DNA of 64,000 nucleotides from Lineus longissimus (taxonomy: Eukaryota; Nemertea; Pilidiophora; Heteronemertea; Lineidae). The stretch lies in NCBI RefSeq assembly GCF_910592395.1, contig NC_088319.1:14508001-14572000 (forward strand), written 5' to 3'. The position numbers and the translations under genes were made by a program. Of the stretch, positions 26,901-46,535 are shown piece by piece. The stretch's first letter is position 1. Each line of letters starts with the position of its first letter. The notes below the pieces were generated by a model. It saw nothing but the letters and a program-made list of their open reading frames with translations. It did no database searches and was not told the origin of the DNA.

Positions 26901-29559
26901 CAGCTGTATTTCACGCTCATAGACTGCTGTATGTGCACATGTGAACTGCTACAGCTGTTATCTTCATGATGTGTTCACACTAAACGCTGTATTTCGCATA
27001 AAAGATATTAAAAGCCTCCCTCGTCTCAACCCCCCTAAGATTATTCACTCGACCTCCATGAGGATTATTTACTATAAACAGCATTAAGTTCGTGTGATGC
27101 GTCATATTGGCCTAGCTCCATGTGTCTATGAAAAATTTTCATTGAGTATGTATGCAGGGACCACCCCTCTCTCCCCTACCCTCACCCATGATAGAACTGC
27201 CTGTTCAGCAGACTGAACATGATATGACGTTCAGGCATACACCGTACAGAAGTGACTGAAAGATCCTTCACCAATATTTCTTGCATAGATACTTCGTGAA
27301 AGTCTTTGGCCTGTCCCTGACTGCATTTCCAATGGTCATGTCTCTTAGAATATTCTTATGATTGCTTTCAGGTTTTACTAAACAGGCCATTCAGTGACTG
27401 TCGACAACTTTATCATTTATTTCTGCATTTGGCGAGCTATAAATGACCTGCCATTCTTAGTTTGGCATTTTTAGCTTGTCTCCACTCAGATAATGGTTGT
27501 GACGAGTTGGTACTAGGTTTTGTATCATTCCTAAAAAACATTGGGAGTTGATGACAGTCTTATAACATATTAATGGTAATGTTCCTCTTGAAATGAGGCT
27601 GGCCATGAAAGCGACGTATTTGTTGAACTTCTACCAATATTACACCCACCACTTGTTCAATTGAAATTGTATTGAATTAATACTTTTGAGTTGATGAACG
27701 AATATTGGCTGATATTGAACATCTTGTAGCATTCAAATGTTAACATTCTGGGGGATTGCGTGAAATTTTCAAGTTGCGATTAATATAGACATTGTCAGTC
27801 ATTGGTCATGTTTCAGATATGAGCAGTTCCACCCTTTCAGGATCAATGCCTGGTTGAGTTGGGTTACTAGGATTGACATTGGCTGACTTATTGGGTCCTT
27901 GCTGGCGTCTGGTCTTGGTTTCCATGCTGAGAATGCTCCAGTAATCAGATGTGACCTAGTAGCCCGCATTGACTAGACAAGTGGCACCTTTTTGTCCCCA
28001 TAGTGGAGCTCTACAGATACTGAAGCTTGTCAGGGAAGTTAGTTGCTGTCCAAATCTGTTTTACATTCACCATGCCCTGCCATGTCAAGTGACCATGTTG
28101 CAGCAGAGTGTGCACATTCTTGAGCCAGTTCCTGGTGATAATGGGGCATTCCTGAAATGTCTGTGAAAATGAGCTGTCTTTGGCTATTCAGAATTAAGGG
28201 TGGACATACCTGATTATCAACATGGTTGTTGTAGCTGTTAGTGCAGTCCTGATGGAAGTAAAGCAGATTTTGCAATCATTTTTTGGGCTGGCCTGATTTG
28301 ACAACGCATCAAATGTACAAACATTGCATTGTATGTTGTCACAATATTTTGTGCACGACACCCTTGCTGCAGGAATGGTGGCAGGCTGAAAAAGTTGTCG
28401 TGAAATAATCCGCTTTCCGAGATTGAAATTAAGCGCTGCGATGCTCGTATGGAGGTCTCGCTATTTCAAACGGAGAGTTCAATCTTTTTCTTGTATTGCC
28501 GCCTGTTTTCTGTGTAGATATCAAATTTTAAGAACTTGTCATTTCTGCAGCAAGTTTGTTGTTTTTTGTTAGGAAAATGACCCCTGCTTTGACTTGAATG
28601 TTATAAGGAATAAAAGCTTGTTTGTTTATTTGTAAAAATGTCTAATCTTCGTTCCTCAATTGGGAGGTGGATTAGGACTGATGAGCATGTCTTTGATTCA
28701 CCTCACATGTCAACCCTGGGGCAGGATTCTACTGGCACTGAGACAGTAATCCACATCTGGTATCGCTCTTCAACAATGAGGAACTGCCGGGATGAGTTGA
28801 AGCCGGGTGGTTGATATTTTTACAGACTGGTACATCGAAATCCAGCATGTCAAGTGACTTGGTCACCTGACGGATGATTAATATCTCTGCAAATAAAGTC
28901 GTGGACACTGATTCTCTAATGCGATGGTGATCGTGGAAAAATGTCCCCCTCTGGCACAACACCTTGCCCCCTGGAAAGAATTACACATTCCCCGAAAACG
29001 TTCAGATTGAAAGATAATTATTGACGGTTCTACATAGGTGATGTGATGTCTCCATGGTAACTTTGCTATCTTTAAAATTATGTAAAAAGTTGCATGGGGT
29101 TCATTAAAAGAGCCAACCCATTATCTGTACCATTGTGAGAGGATGATTCGTAATTCGGCGCAGGGGTCCATCGCATTAATCCAATTCAGTCCTTGATTTC
29201 ATCATCACCAAGGCTTCTCGACAACCCGATATTTTACTTATGTGTGTGTTCTTCTAAGAGAAAGGCTTGAATTTATTTCAGAAGTGGAGATAAGCAGACG
29301 ATATGTAAGTAATCGAAAAAAAAAAGTCGATGTCAATTTCATCGCATTTTAAGGCATTACACGGGACTTGCACATGTTGTCAATTTACTCAATATTCGCC
29401 GTAATCGCACTTGGCCACAAATCTGACACCAGCATCTTCTGTCAAACGCCCTCATTTCATTTTTAGCTCCTCCACAATTATAATCCTCTAAACCACCTCG
29501 GACATATATATATATATATTTGCCAAAGCAAACTAACTGGGTCTTCGGTAAACGCCATC
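23973..29559. other. GIGYF 3' flank and intergenic region
   Basis: Contains the GIGYF 3' UTR and about 5 kb without a supportable coding exon. Identified content: three TCTACAGTACA-type short repeats near 24188-24222, the inverted-motif array at 26104-27000 with a SINE-like scrap at 26740-26776, and a TATATATATATAT tract at 29507-29519 about 40 bases upstream of the next start codon, which could act as a TATA element or be a simple repeat. The longest open frames (for example 24951-25214) have no domain, no consistent splice sites and unremarkable composition. Confidence 0.5.
26104..27000. repeat. Decayed array of alternating inverted CTGTA...TTCAC motifs
   Basis: GTGAACTGCTACAG occurs at 26114, 26257 and 26941, with a TGAACTGCTACAG variant near 26340. 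The related opposite-strand form CTGTATTTCAC/CTGTATTTCGC occurs at 26161, 26301, 26904 and 26987, and CAGCGTGAAATGTAT near 26188. The reverse complement of the first motif is CTGTAGCAGTTCAC, so the two forms share CTGTA and TTCAC and alternate in orientation. This looks like the remnant of foldback elements or nested copies of one short-TIR family. A motif resembling an invertebrate SINE central domain (CCGGGTGCTCCGGTTTCCTC) sits at 26748-26767. Confidence 0.6.
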
Positions 29560-32500
29560 ATGGGCCCGCCAAAGGACCTGACACTCCTTCACGAAGGTTG
29601 GGCAGAGGGAAGCAGCCGAATGAGCAGCAAAATGGAATCCTCGAATACCTCGCTCTCGTCCACGGCCGAACTGGACAGCTCCATTCGGACGCTGCTGAAT
29701 GTCGCCCAACACTCAGGCATCACACGCTGGTGCAGCGGAAACCCACTCACCAAGTCCGGTAATGTGAAAATTTGCATGTGTGTTAAAATGTTATTTAAAA
29801 TTTGTCTATGCTTGTGAACGAAACACCTAGGACGCAGTGGACCGGCCTCGTCTCTCACATGTGTGAAATGTTCTGCCCCGGGAGTCTAGTGAACGAGTCG
29901 AAGAGCAATCCCACCCGTTTTAGGTCTAAACCCCGAGTCAAAACTATTAGTCTAGTCCACTCGGCAGTACGTTCGACATAACATGTTTCAGTAAACTACG
30001 CTTCTATTCACTGAAGGACTGTCCTCCACTGTGAAATAGGCGAGGAGTCGTTTCGACTTGAAAAGCTGGCGCTGCACTCGTCCCTTATCTTATCCGGTAT
30101 CCGCCGTAAAAATACCACTTATTTCTCGTTCTCAGTCTGGTCAAATTCTCAACCTCTCTAGGGGTCTATCATCGTCACAGCGGACACATTCTCTGGAGTC
30201 GTCGTTGTTGTTTCCATAATTCACTCCATGTTTTACTTCTCTGACAGGGAAGCGCATCCAAACGGCAAAGATGCTGGCCCTGACTTTGGTACCTATCCTG
30301 GCACTCACAGTGATCAGTATAGTGGACCTGTGGGAGGTTTTCAGGGACAACAGAATGAAGGCGGAAATCAAAGACGTCATTGTCTTTAGTACGCAGACCG
30401 GAACTCTGATCCATTATCTGCAACGAGAACGAGACATGACCGCCCTCCATCTGAGCGCCCTCGGGACAGAGACCCGGATGTTCCTGAAGGAGAGATACCC
30501 CGACACCGACGAAGCTATCGAAAAGCTTGATTATTGGCCAACAGAATCTAACACCGCCATGGCCGAATTTGACAGTTTGTTCGAATTCCAGAAATACGTC
30601 AAGACCCATCGTGATAATCTTGACCCCGAGAAGACAGACGCGTACAAGGAGGTCAAATTCTACTCCTACGCCATTTCCATCTTCATCGATTGGATGTATT
30701 CAGCAATCCAAGGGTCACAGGATGGCGACACTTGGCGGACCCTGGTGGCTTACCAACTCCTCGTCATCGCCAAGGAAGATATGGGCGTGGAGCGGACACT
30801 CGGCGGGATCTTCTACAGCAAAGGCACATTCGATAGCTACAGCGACTATCTCTGGTATTTGGACAAACATAGCGTCGGTATAGGCAACTTTAAAGCTTCG
30901 ACGAGATTTTCCAGAGTAGTTGAGGACATATTTGAAGAAGAGAGAGCAAAGTATAACAGCAATTTCTCGACGCATATCAATGACATGCGCCAGGAGATCT
31001 CGCGGAACAATCTCACCGGGCGCACGCCCTCCTGGGAGATGTCTACTTGGTGGTTTGACAACATGACAATCTATATTGACATTATGTTCGAGGTTCAAAA
31101 GAACTTAGCTAACAAGATTATCGCCCAATTAGACGAGTCCCAGACCAGAGATCTGCGAGACATGACGGTTAGCCTGTGTCTATTTGTCCTCGTCATGATC
31201 ATCTGCCCAATTGTCATCTTGTCCGTCAAAGCCATCATCAACGACATACAGAAATACGCTTTCTCTTTGGCGGATCAGACCCGAGAATTGAACAAAGAAC
31301 GAAAACGCACCGAGACGCTCCTCTTCCAAATGTTGCCCAAAACTGTTGCGGAGCAGTTGAAACGAAATGAGCACGTCGCTGCCGAGGCCTTTAATGAGAG
31401 CACTATCTTCTTTTCGGATATTGTAGGATTTACTCTCCTCAGTGCCGAGTGTACCCCCATGCAGGTCATTAACATGTTGAATTCACTCTATACCTGTTTC
31501 GATGCCAGAATTGAGACCTATGATGTCTACAAAGTTGAAACCATTGGTGATTCTTACATGGTAGTTTCTGGTAAGTCTCCCCTCCCACATCAAAGTCGAA
31601 TCAAAAACTCATTTTCTGATTACTAACGATACCATGACTTCCTCCAGTTGGGTATTCACCGTCCTCTACCAGCCGATTTTTGATTAGGGCGTGTTACATG
31701 AGTTATTCAACATGGCCGTCAAGGCGGCCATGTTGATGGCGGTCATGTTGAATTTCAGCGTCTTGAAGTTGCAGGTGCTCACAGGAGCGATTTCGCAGCT
31801 GGTCCTCCTCCAAGTGAAAATTGAAAAATAGCAAGTTAAGTTTGTCAATCCTTCGTGGCGATGTTTTATTGTTGGGTACATGCTGCCTGCTACTCAACAT
31901 ATTCAACCCTCGGCATTCATTGAAGTTTACTCCGACAATCTATTCGTTAAGGGCATACGTTTCTTCAATTCTAAGATAAGGCACACGGGCGCTGGGAGAT
32001 CAGAATGGAACGGACCAGTGACTGACAGGTCCGTTGCAAATGATGGCGGGGTTTTGCGAATCAGTTATTTCAAACGTCTGCCGTCAGCTCAGGATTCGGC
32101 GTCCCCGCTTGTTATTGGTGTTGATCCCAGGGAATCGCGCCCATGAATTTCTGACTCCTGAAAGTGAAAAGAAAGGAATTGCCGTTGCTTTCACAAGTGG
32201 TCTGAAAAACTGCCTCGTCGTTTCTCAACAGCATCTTTGTAAGCAAGTAAACAAAAAAAGAAAGATTCGTCGTTTCTTCATGAACCGATATGAAGAACGA
32301 AGTGTCGGCGATAGCAAAATTCGCAAAAGCACCGGGCCTGTCATCACCATTGCCATAAAAACAACCCCGTTAATTTTGGTCTCACTGCACCGTTCCGTTC
32401 TTTGGCCGCGAAGCAGTCTGGCGTAGTTCCTATCGTTCAACATGCACAGCACGACATATTGAAAAGATATCGAGTTGGCAAGTTTGAAGTTTTTCTAAGA

Positions 32501-34355
32501 CGCAAGCAGTTCTCAGCAATGTTCAGCAGTATGTTTGTTCAAATACCAGACAAATCAAAGCTATTTCGCCAGATTGATCGATCAGAGAAGTCGATGCAGA
32601 TAACAACGAGATGTGTGGAGTATACTTCCGCTGAAGTGTGAAACTTCTTAAGAATTGTTGAGTTCGTCAGCAGATGTCGAAGACGTGATGTGCATGGCAG
32701 ATGTTGCATAACTGCCGATTCTATCGCAATGGCGTCTTCAACGACCAAGATCGTCAGACTCGGTCACAAGGCCAACGAACTCGATCGGACCCAACATTCG
32801 TGTTGAAATCAACGTTCATCAAAGCAAACTTACCAAAAGATTAACAAGGAAGTCGAAACAAGTCAGGTTCTTTTATTACACGTTAAAATGTTCTGAACTT
32901 TTGTTCTCATTGAGCACTTCCAATCGCAAATTGTTGGAATACTACAGAGTCTGAAAATCACCTTGTCTCGGCAACAGATTTCACTTGAACTTCATTATCT
33001 CAATGGGTTCACAGTCCTTGGAATGAGACTTAAAATCGAGATTTCCTGTACCATACCGAAGTGCCAAATGCCAAGGCGGGCTATTAATCCCACATAGGGG
33101 ATATTTGATGCATAGAAGTCAACAACACATACATGTACAATCCTGATCCACCTGTACTTGTTCAATCTTACACTTTCCACGAACGGTTTGTGACCATCTG
33201 GTTGTCTGTAGTCCGTTGTTCTCTTTCTGTCTCTTCCATTTTCTAGGCGTTCCCCGGAGAAATGGCCGTCGACACGTGTTCCAGATCTGTACCATGGCGC
33301 TGGACTTGCTGCACCACATCAACCACATTGATATCCCGCATCTCCCTGGAACCAAGATGAGACTTAGGGCTGGGGTCCACTCGGGGCCGTGTGTGGCCGG
33401 CGTAGTCGGCTCCAAGATGCCCCGCTACTGCCTGTTCGGCGACACGGTGAACACAGCGTCTCGGATGGAGTCGCATGGCGTTTGTAAGTCACGTGAATAT
33501 GAAAATCACCTCTATTTATCCAAAACTGTAAACAGTTTACTGAAACGTCAGCATCCTCTTGAGCCCTACAGCACAACAAACCCTTAGGTCAAAGATGCTA
33601 TACGTTAAACTGTTATGATATGCGCTAAATGGTAGAAGGAACATAGGAATTTCGATCATGACTGAAGACCTATTGACCCCATCCATAATGACATCATGTG
33701 TGTCCCCGAGTAGGATACTCGTCCCGAGTGATAGACCACTCGTGTTCGTTAAGAAAATAACAGCATCATATCTACTTTTAGCTGATAAGATTCATCTAAG
33801 TGAAGCTACAAGGAACCTGTTGTCGATGGACCCTGGATATATTGTCTCCAAAAGAGGAGAAGTCAATATAAAGGTTTGTTGCACCGTTTTATGAAAGCGA
33901 AAAGACCTTCAGTCAGGTTGAAAATGTACTAAAACTTGGTCATTGTTGGTATGAAACTAATAGATTAGATTGATATATGTCTGTTCATTCATCAACTCTG
34001 GTACGCTTACAACCCACAGCTGGAGTCCGTGCTTTACTAGCGTGTCTTGGGTAGACTTTTCCTCATCCTTGTCTCATGGGGTGAGGGACGAGGGCGGTCC
34101 ACTGCGTCCGGAGTAAAGTTTGTCCCTGTCGAGTGTCCCGTTCTTTTCAGTATGGGAACTGTAACTCTGCTTATCAGTCCCCGTTCTATAATTTGGGGTG
34201 TAAGACACAAGAACGATTTTATAGTTACGGTCTTAAATGTGGTCGTATATCATTCATTTCAGGGCAAAGGCCTGATGACTACATGGTTCCTGGATGACAA
34301 AGAAGGTTTTGCGGACTCTCTGCCGTGTAAGAACAAATGTGGCAAAGCAGGTTAA
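29560..34355 (+). CDS. NIT-domain receptor-type guanylate cyclase 1
   Basis: Five exons (29560-29758, 30248-31570, 33247-33483, 33782-33873, 34263-34355) give 647 aa. Order: cytosolic N-tail 1-74; membrane span about 75-95 (starting [14 protein letters not shown]); extracellular helical NIT-type sensor with its paired signatures [13 protein letters not shown] (124-136) and [12 protein letters not shown] (242-253); second span about 373-394 (starting [13 protein letters not shown]); linker coiled coil [18 protein letters not shown]; class III cyclase domain. Metal ligands D457 (FFSDIVGFT) and D501 (GDSYM), guanine-selecting E497 and C569 (PRYCLFGD), and N576 and R580 (NTASRMES) are all present, so it should make cGMP as a homodimer. 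There is no kinase-homology domain. NIT (nitrate/nitrite-sensing) domains are mainly bacterial; related animal NIT-GCs in an annelid were linked to nitric oxide signalling. Intron 2 is 1.7 kb. The short C-tail has CKNKCGKAG. Confidence 0.93.
31706..31752. repeat. Compound palindrome in cyclase 1 intron 2
   Basis: CAACATGGCCG (31708-31718) is followed by its perfect complement CGGCCATGTTG (31724-31734), and then by a near-copy CGGTCATGTTGAA (31740-31752). The left arm can therefore pair with either of two right arms. Confidence 0.7.
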
Positions 34356-35456
34356 GTGAAGTTAATCCCGGGGTTGAGGCGACATACTGACCAGTAGACT
34401 CAACCTTAATGTACACGTACATTCAGTCAAACTCTTCGTTGCTTTATATCAGTATTGTGATTATATTCCTTGTCCGCAATCGTATATGAGAAAATGTACA
34501 CATGTACACAAAAATTAGAATTATTACTCAAAGATATATGATAAACAGCTACAGAATGCTTATTTCAAAGTAGGCCAGTGCCCTTACCCCTCCGTCCTTT
34601 TATTACCGCAACCAAACTCTTGCTATAATGTTCTGTGTTTTAACTGTATAGATTTTACACTTCTCCGTAGAAGAGACAGCATTGCGACTCGGTCATGTCC
34701 TCCCACACCATACGTGTTCCCCTCTTTTTGCTCACTTGACAACCAGCTTTTCCGAGAACACACTTTCAACCGTGACTAAGATAATATCGGTCTTATCTTT
34801 TAATGATTCGCCACGATTTGATTTTTTGTGTAGTGACAATGTATGATTATGCACATAATATATTTCTTCATGACTTTATATTCCGTTGTCCACTTAACAT
34901 AATTGGAAATTGAAGTTTACAATGCATACACCAGTCCATCTTCAGAAGTCGCACTTCTAGCACTTGACAAAATGAACCATCATGTTTGTACATGCAGACA
35001 CTGTTAATTATAAGTCTGGTTAACTCATCTACTGATTGTACCTCGATTCTTGTTGGTATCATTACATTGGCATGGTACTGGCAAGTACAAACGTACCGAA
35101 TCAGGCCCTGGGTAAACTACATGTGTTTATATGTTGTTCTTGTTAATCATTGTGAAATAAATTGTTGAAACTGATGTTCCCTTTCCGTTCCTTTCGCCCC
35201 TCAATTTCGCCAGCAAGGATTTCGGCGAGTCTACTTTCGTTATAAAATGTGTCGGGATCTGTTTTGGAGACACTGAACTCCTAGAGGTATGAACAACCTT
35301 ATATGGGGGCAAAATAAAGTTGGACATGGTTGATCAAAACAGTAGCCTAATGTGGCCACAGACTTTTATTGCAGAAGAAATTACATGTAAGGAGATTTCT
35401 CCCACACAAGGTCATTAAATGGCCGAAGAAATTGACGAAGACTCCATTTCCATGCT
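34356..35456. other. Intergenic region, cyclase 1 to PAN gene
   Basis: Between the stop of cyclase 1 on the plus strand and the stop of the PAN gene on the minus strand, so it contains two converging 3' ends. I see no exon. An AATAAA-containing stretch (TGTGAAATAAATTG) near 35151-35164 is a candidate plus-strand polyadenylation signal. Confidence 0.4.
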
Positions 35457-37782
35457 TTACTTTCGATCCGCGCTGCCGCAGAAATCCCTCACCCAAACTT
35501 TCGCATTATCAAACATCTTCTTGAAATCCTGCAATCCATGAAAGCTCTCTTTACGGTATAGTCTGCAATGACTCCTGCCTCGGCGAAAGCTGTCCTCGTC
35601 TGCAGCAGCCGCGTAGCAGTCGTTATTTTGGAGGCACATCGAGTAACATTCCTGGAAATTCTTGTATTTCACCACCTGGTAAGCGGTCCCATTCGTCCCT
35701 GTGTTGACTACTTTGCGATTGTAAGCGGTGAAAAAGCATTTATCTCCCACAAGCGGTTCTGAAAGTAAGGAAGATGTATAAAGGGATGTTAGTGTAAAAA
35801 ATGTTTGAAAAGTAGCTTTTCGGTGTGTCTGAATCATTGTAAGTGCAGATAGTTTTTTGGAATTACCTTTTCCTACATGTATTTTCAAACATTTATTTCG
35901 CCTACAGTTGTTAGTGAGGCATATTTAAGTCTTCCTTGAAGGAATTATTTGTAAATAGGTCAACGAAATCTGTGCTGTGCACCTGGGTGACAGTGACCAC
36001 TTAGCTGTGAGTGCATTTTCACTAAGCCACCCCTTCTTCGCCAGTAAAGCTGGGTGCACGCACAAATTCTAGAGATCATGCGACTTGATCTCGTACATAA
36101 GTTTCTCCTCTATGCTCCCGAGCTCTCTGACGGTGGCGATGATGAATTGACATTTTCAAGCATAGTCACGTTTTGACTTACCAGATGGTGTGCAGTTCTT
36201 GACTCGGACTTCAGATATTTCACCAGTCGCCTCGTCAGCTCCAACAGAGACTGCCTTGTAGAGAAACACATGGATGTTGTTGTAAGTTCTGTTCCTGTAG
36301 ACCCCTTGGCATACCGGGTCCCTCTGACACCACCAGACTGCGTCATAGTCGTTGTCGATATACTTTGCTACCTTGTAGGCGTATTTTGGGGAGAGACGAG
36401 CAGACGAGTCCGTTGGCGTCTTCATAGGGCACATGACCATACGGGAGGGGTCGTCATCGCGGTTCCAGACTGAGAAAGACGACACGTATTAAGAGTATGT
36501 ACCAACGTAGAAACATTTTGCATGAAAAATAATATTAAACCAGACCTCGAAATACCTCGCCAAATATTGTTCCCTTGACTTTCTGGCGTCCCAACCCGCC
36601 TTGACAAACCCCGTTACATTCTGTGGCTCTATATTATCATTTGTCTGGCGGGCTTTGGGAGGAGATAGAGGGCAGGGTCAGTGGTTCCTGCTTCGGAATG
36701 GTGACCATTACTGAACCGGTCTTTGATCAAGGCACCATTTGTCTATTTCAGGAGAAAACAGCACTCTGATTTTGGGCATTTCGCACAGGAAATGCAACAT
36801 TTGAACAAAATGCTATATTTCATCAAAAAACTTCAATGTTCCCCATATATCTCGGAATTCCCATACAACAGACGGCTACTTCACAATGTAAGATTTTTTC
36901 TTGCGCCCGAGGGGATTGAACCACTCAGAAGGGGACGTAACCACACGGAAACGTTACACGGGAGCTTTTGGCAAACATGTTCAGAAATCGACTATTACTC
37001 ACTGTGCTCAATGGGACATTCCTTCTCCCACATTACAAATATCCCCTGTGCGGTTAGATAACTCTCATGGAACGCTCTCCTCGGAACTAGCTGGCACTCC
37101 CTGGTCCTGTTATTGAAGACAGCGTAGCCGCAGATGACGCGCTTATCACATTCATCTTTGCATTTTAGCTCCGTGGAGCGTCTGATCGACTTGAAGAATG
37201 TCGTGATAGTCCACGGCTTCTTCGTATCATCTCTTCTCACCCATTCGCAGTCGGCCTTCAGTGGACCGGGCACCTCCAATTCTGTGAGAATTAAATTTCT
37301 ATATATACAGAACTGTTACATCACAGTGTTGTACCAATGCAAGCAACCGTCCCCCAGAAGAATAAGACCACAGCAAAACCCCAGTTACGCGACCATGCAC
37401 CACGCCACGCCACGACCAAATTTCTCCTCATAGCAGCTTCCATTAACACGCCCTTGCAAACACGAACACCACGTTACCCAGACCGCGATCACTAGCTAGA
37501 GCTTGGCTTGGCTGATGTGTAATTTGAGACTGGAACGTGCTAAGTTGACCTGCATATCTACAAAATCTTACGGATGAAATTAAACTCTGGTGCAAGCAGT
37601 GGACAAGTCCATATAGGACTCGTCGAGCCCCAAAACAACCCCGGAATCAACCGTATGGAGGGGTCTCCAGAGGTAAACGTACCTGCTTCCTCAGACAGCT
37701 CCATGTCCTGTGCCCCTCCAGGAGAGGCACAGATGACGAACGCTACAGTAGCACATACGACAAGAAAAGTTGCGTTCACCAT
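35457..37782 (-). CDS. Secreted protein with three PAN/Apple-like domains
   Basis: Four exons (37782-37683, 37281-37003, 36469-36182, 35758-35457), all joined in phase 1, give 322 aa. Exon 1 encodes a signal peptide: MVNATFLVVCATVAFVICA, with cleavage likely near GGAQ. Each later exon encodes one module of about 90-100 residues. Modules 1 and 3 show six cysteines with the PAN/Apple spacing (C, about 25-30 residues, CxxxCxxxxxC, then two more; for example CKDECDKRVIC and CYSMCLQNNDC). Module 2 is degenerate, with four cysteines. PAN domains bind proteins or carbohydrates outside cells. There is no transmembrane segment, so secretion is likely. The 1-1 exon symmetry is classic for exon-shuffled modules. 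The gene lies between two NIT-guanylate cyclases; a functional link is not shown. Confidence 0.82.
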
Positions 37783-38670
37783 GTCGTCGAGCGAATCGGC
37801 GTCCAAATGATCCCGACGTGTGTACGAACTTTGTGTAAGTTGATGGTTAATTATGTTGGTTGGTGGTGGTGAAATTATCAAATTATTTGCAATCAAATAA
37901 AATTGTAAGGAAAGTGGCCGATTTTTAGTATGACTCAATAGTTGTAACGGGAGTAGCACATGCAGTGATTACTGCATGTATACAGGTTTTAAGCAATACT
38001 CTAGTTTCACAAATCTAAGACCGGCTGATTAATCATATCACTACATGACGTCGTGACCATCCAACAAATTGGTGTCGCCAACTTATCATCTATCCGAATT
38101 ACGCAAAGTTGCAATCGGTGAAATCGTACACCTCTGCCACGTGATCTTTGCGAGTAGAGTTTGAGCTTTTTGGTTCTCCAGGCTACAGTCTTTCAGAAAG
38201 ACTCTGCTCAGGCTAACCGCCGAGCGGTATAAACTAGCAAGTTTAGTTGCTGCTTTGATTGACGACTGGCAAACCAATGTCAAGCAGGATTTTGAAGACA
38301 TCTAGTCCACATTTGCCGACCAGAAACCCATGACCACCGGTTTCGCAAGCTTTACAAATAGCTACGAGAAGAGTGGTGAGTGCAAGGAAAGGTCGCCAAA
38401 CAACAATTATTGGTATAATTATAGTTGTATTACTGCAACCCATTTTGTCCAAATCAAAGTTCTATTTCGGTGGTCATTATCATCATTACGTTTAAATGTC
38501 ATGGCTCGGACTAAGTAATTGCATCAATGAGATATCGAAATCCGCCTGTAACCGTCTTTTATTAGTAGATACATCAGTATTGCAACACTACACTGCTACT
38601 TGTGATAAATATATGAATATGATCCAGCTGTCGGATTGAATGACGAAGATTGCCTCCGATACATCATACA
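37783..38670. other. Spacer between PAN gene and cyclase 2
   Basis: About 0.9 kb that must serve as the promoter of the PAN gene and the 3' UTR of cyclase 2, both on the minus strand. No coding exon or recognised repeat was found. Confidence 0.4.
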
Positions 38671-44694
<6,024 letters not shown>

Positions 44695-46535
44695 ACTTTC
44701 TTTTCTCGTTTTTTGCGTTGATGATAACAATGATGTTCCTTGAAGTCGGAACTGCTTCGTAGCGTTAGATCTTTGATTTCCTGGGATAACAAAAAGAAGG
44801 GTTTCATTATTATAAGACCCAGAACGAAACAATGTAAAAAGTAGTCCTGGTATTTTTTTTATAGCTGAACAATGTTTCCAAAATGCGATATTTTTTGCAT
44901 TTTTTTCTCATGACAACTACATGAAAAAGGGATAGGATTTTGTCTGGTGAAACCCACTGTCAAAAAGGTACAGCCATTCATCCGCAGTGAGCCATTTCAA
45001 AAAAGATAAGTCATATCTGAAAGAAGCCTAAATAAATTACCAATAATATCAACTCCAAGTAAAGCAGTTTTTTTAACAATGCCTACTTTGCACACTTATG
45101 CATAGGTGTGCAAATAACCTGGAGCAAGCAGAAATGCTGATAAGCACCCTCACATGGAAAGCAATGTTTCTCAAAAGGGCTGTCACCTGTCGTGGATTTG
45201 TTGGTTCTCATGAAACTGATTGTGCCGTATTACCAGGTGGTCCGATGGTTACTTCAACTTTTTACCAAGAATCGATAAGCCGCTCGTACGATCACCATAA
45301 TCTGTCATACTAAAAGCCTGTACACACTAATAACGCTGCCGTCAGTGGTGATAAAAGCATTTGAGAATAAATCGACGCCAAGTCATGTTAAATACATGTT
45401 TACCGATTGAGCGAAAACTGCAGAATCTGCGGAAACAGCCTTAAAATGAGAATATTGATATCAAAGATATAACAAATATTTGTAGTATGGGCCACGTTTA
45501 GTCTTCTCCCCCACCACGGCCGATTTGGAAATGGTCCGAGAAAAAAATGCAGGCCATTTTTTCATGCATGTTTTTTTTGAAAGTTTAAAGGCCTACGCCG
45601 TTCGATAGAAGTTTGAAATTTGAATTTGAAAATTTCTAATACCAAATACCAAGTTCAAGCAAATTCGTAGTCATGATAACTGCACTGCGGTCTTGTGTAC
45701 TACTGCACTCTGTTTCCTGGAATAACAGTATAAATTATGAACGGCGTATCCCTTTAATGGACACAACCATCTCCTGAATGTTCAAAACAAAAGAGATGAC
45801 ACAACTGTTTACGTTAATGAGAAACAAGTTATACTTATTTATCAGAACTCACCGAGAATTACTTCTTTATATTGTAATCCGGGTTACTTTGATTATCCCA
45901 ATGCTATCTATCCTGTCACTCGACTCGTACACAATCAGTTTGAGTCGTGATGCAAGCGATCACCGCGAAAACATATTGACATCGTAACGCCACCAAGTCA
46001 AATGCCACATTATAGTAACTGTTAATAAGTCAAGACTTGCGTTACAGGTTTGCGTCGCCCTGATTTCAACATACGGTAATGAGCTATGTATGTAACCCTA
46101 AACCGCTAGCGGGGGATTTCTGATCGTTGACGTCTGAAGGACTACTATGCTTAGCCAACGCGATGTTCCTAAAACTGAACTGCGGTAGTCGAATGACATC
46201 CCGTAGCCGCAATCAGTCCTTCACGTCGGTCGTTGAACCCTTGCGATTATTTCTACAGGAAGCAACTGTCTTTGTTTGTCCTTTCGAACAGACTTCGGTG
46301 GCGTCCCTTCCATCTTACAACTTATCATGATACTGCAACAAAGTGAGACACTGGTATTTTCAACCATGTTAAATACCGTACATCTGATATTTTAATAAGC
46401 GCCTCGAAAAGTAGCGATGACGCGGATAGTCGCTCATTTGCGGGGTGAATCGCAGGTATCTGTGACAATGATAGGTGATCGCAGCGACCTGCAATCACTA
46501 TCAAATTATCAAACCCTTGGATAGACACTTCAACT

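Noticed and set aside
30715-31098. Long open frames antisense to cyclase 1
   Set aside because: Shadow of the coding exon on the other strand; no domain, start context or splice support.
45778-45987. Small open frame with a hydrophobic stretch
   Set aside because: Hydrophobicity alone does not support a gene; no similarity, promoter or conservation evidence was visible.
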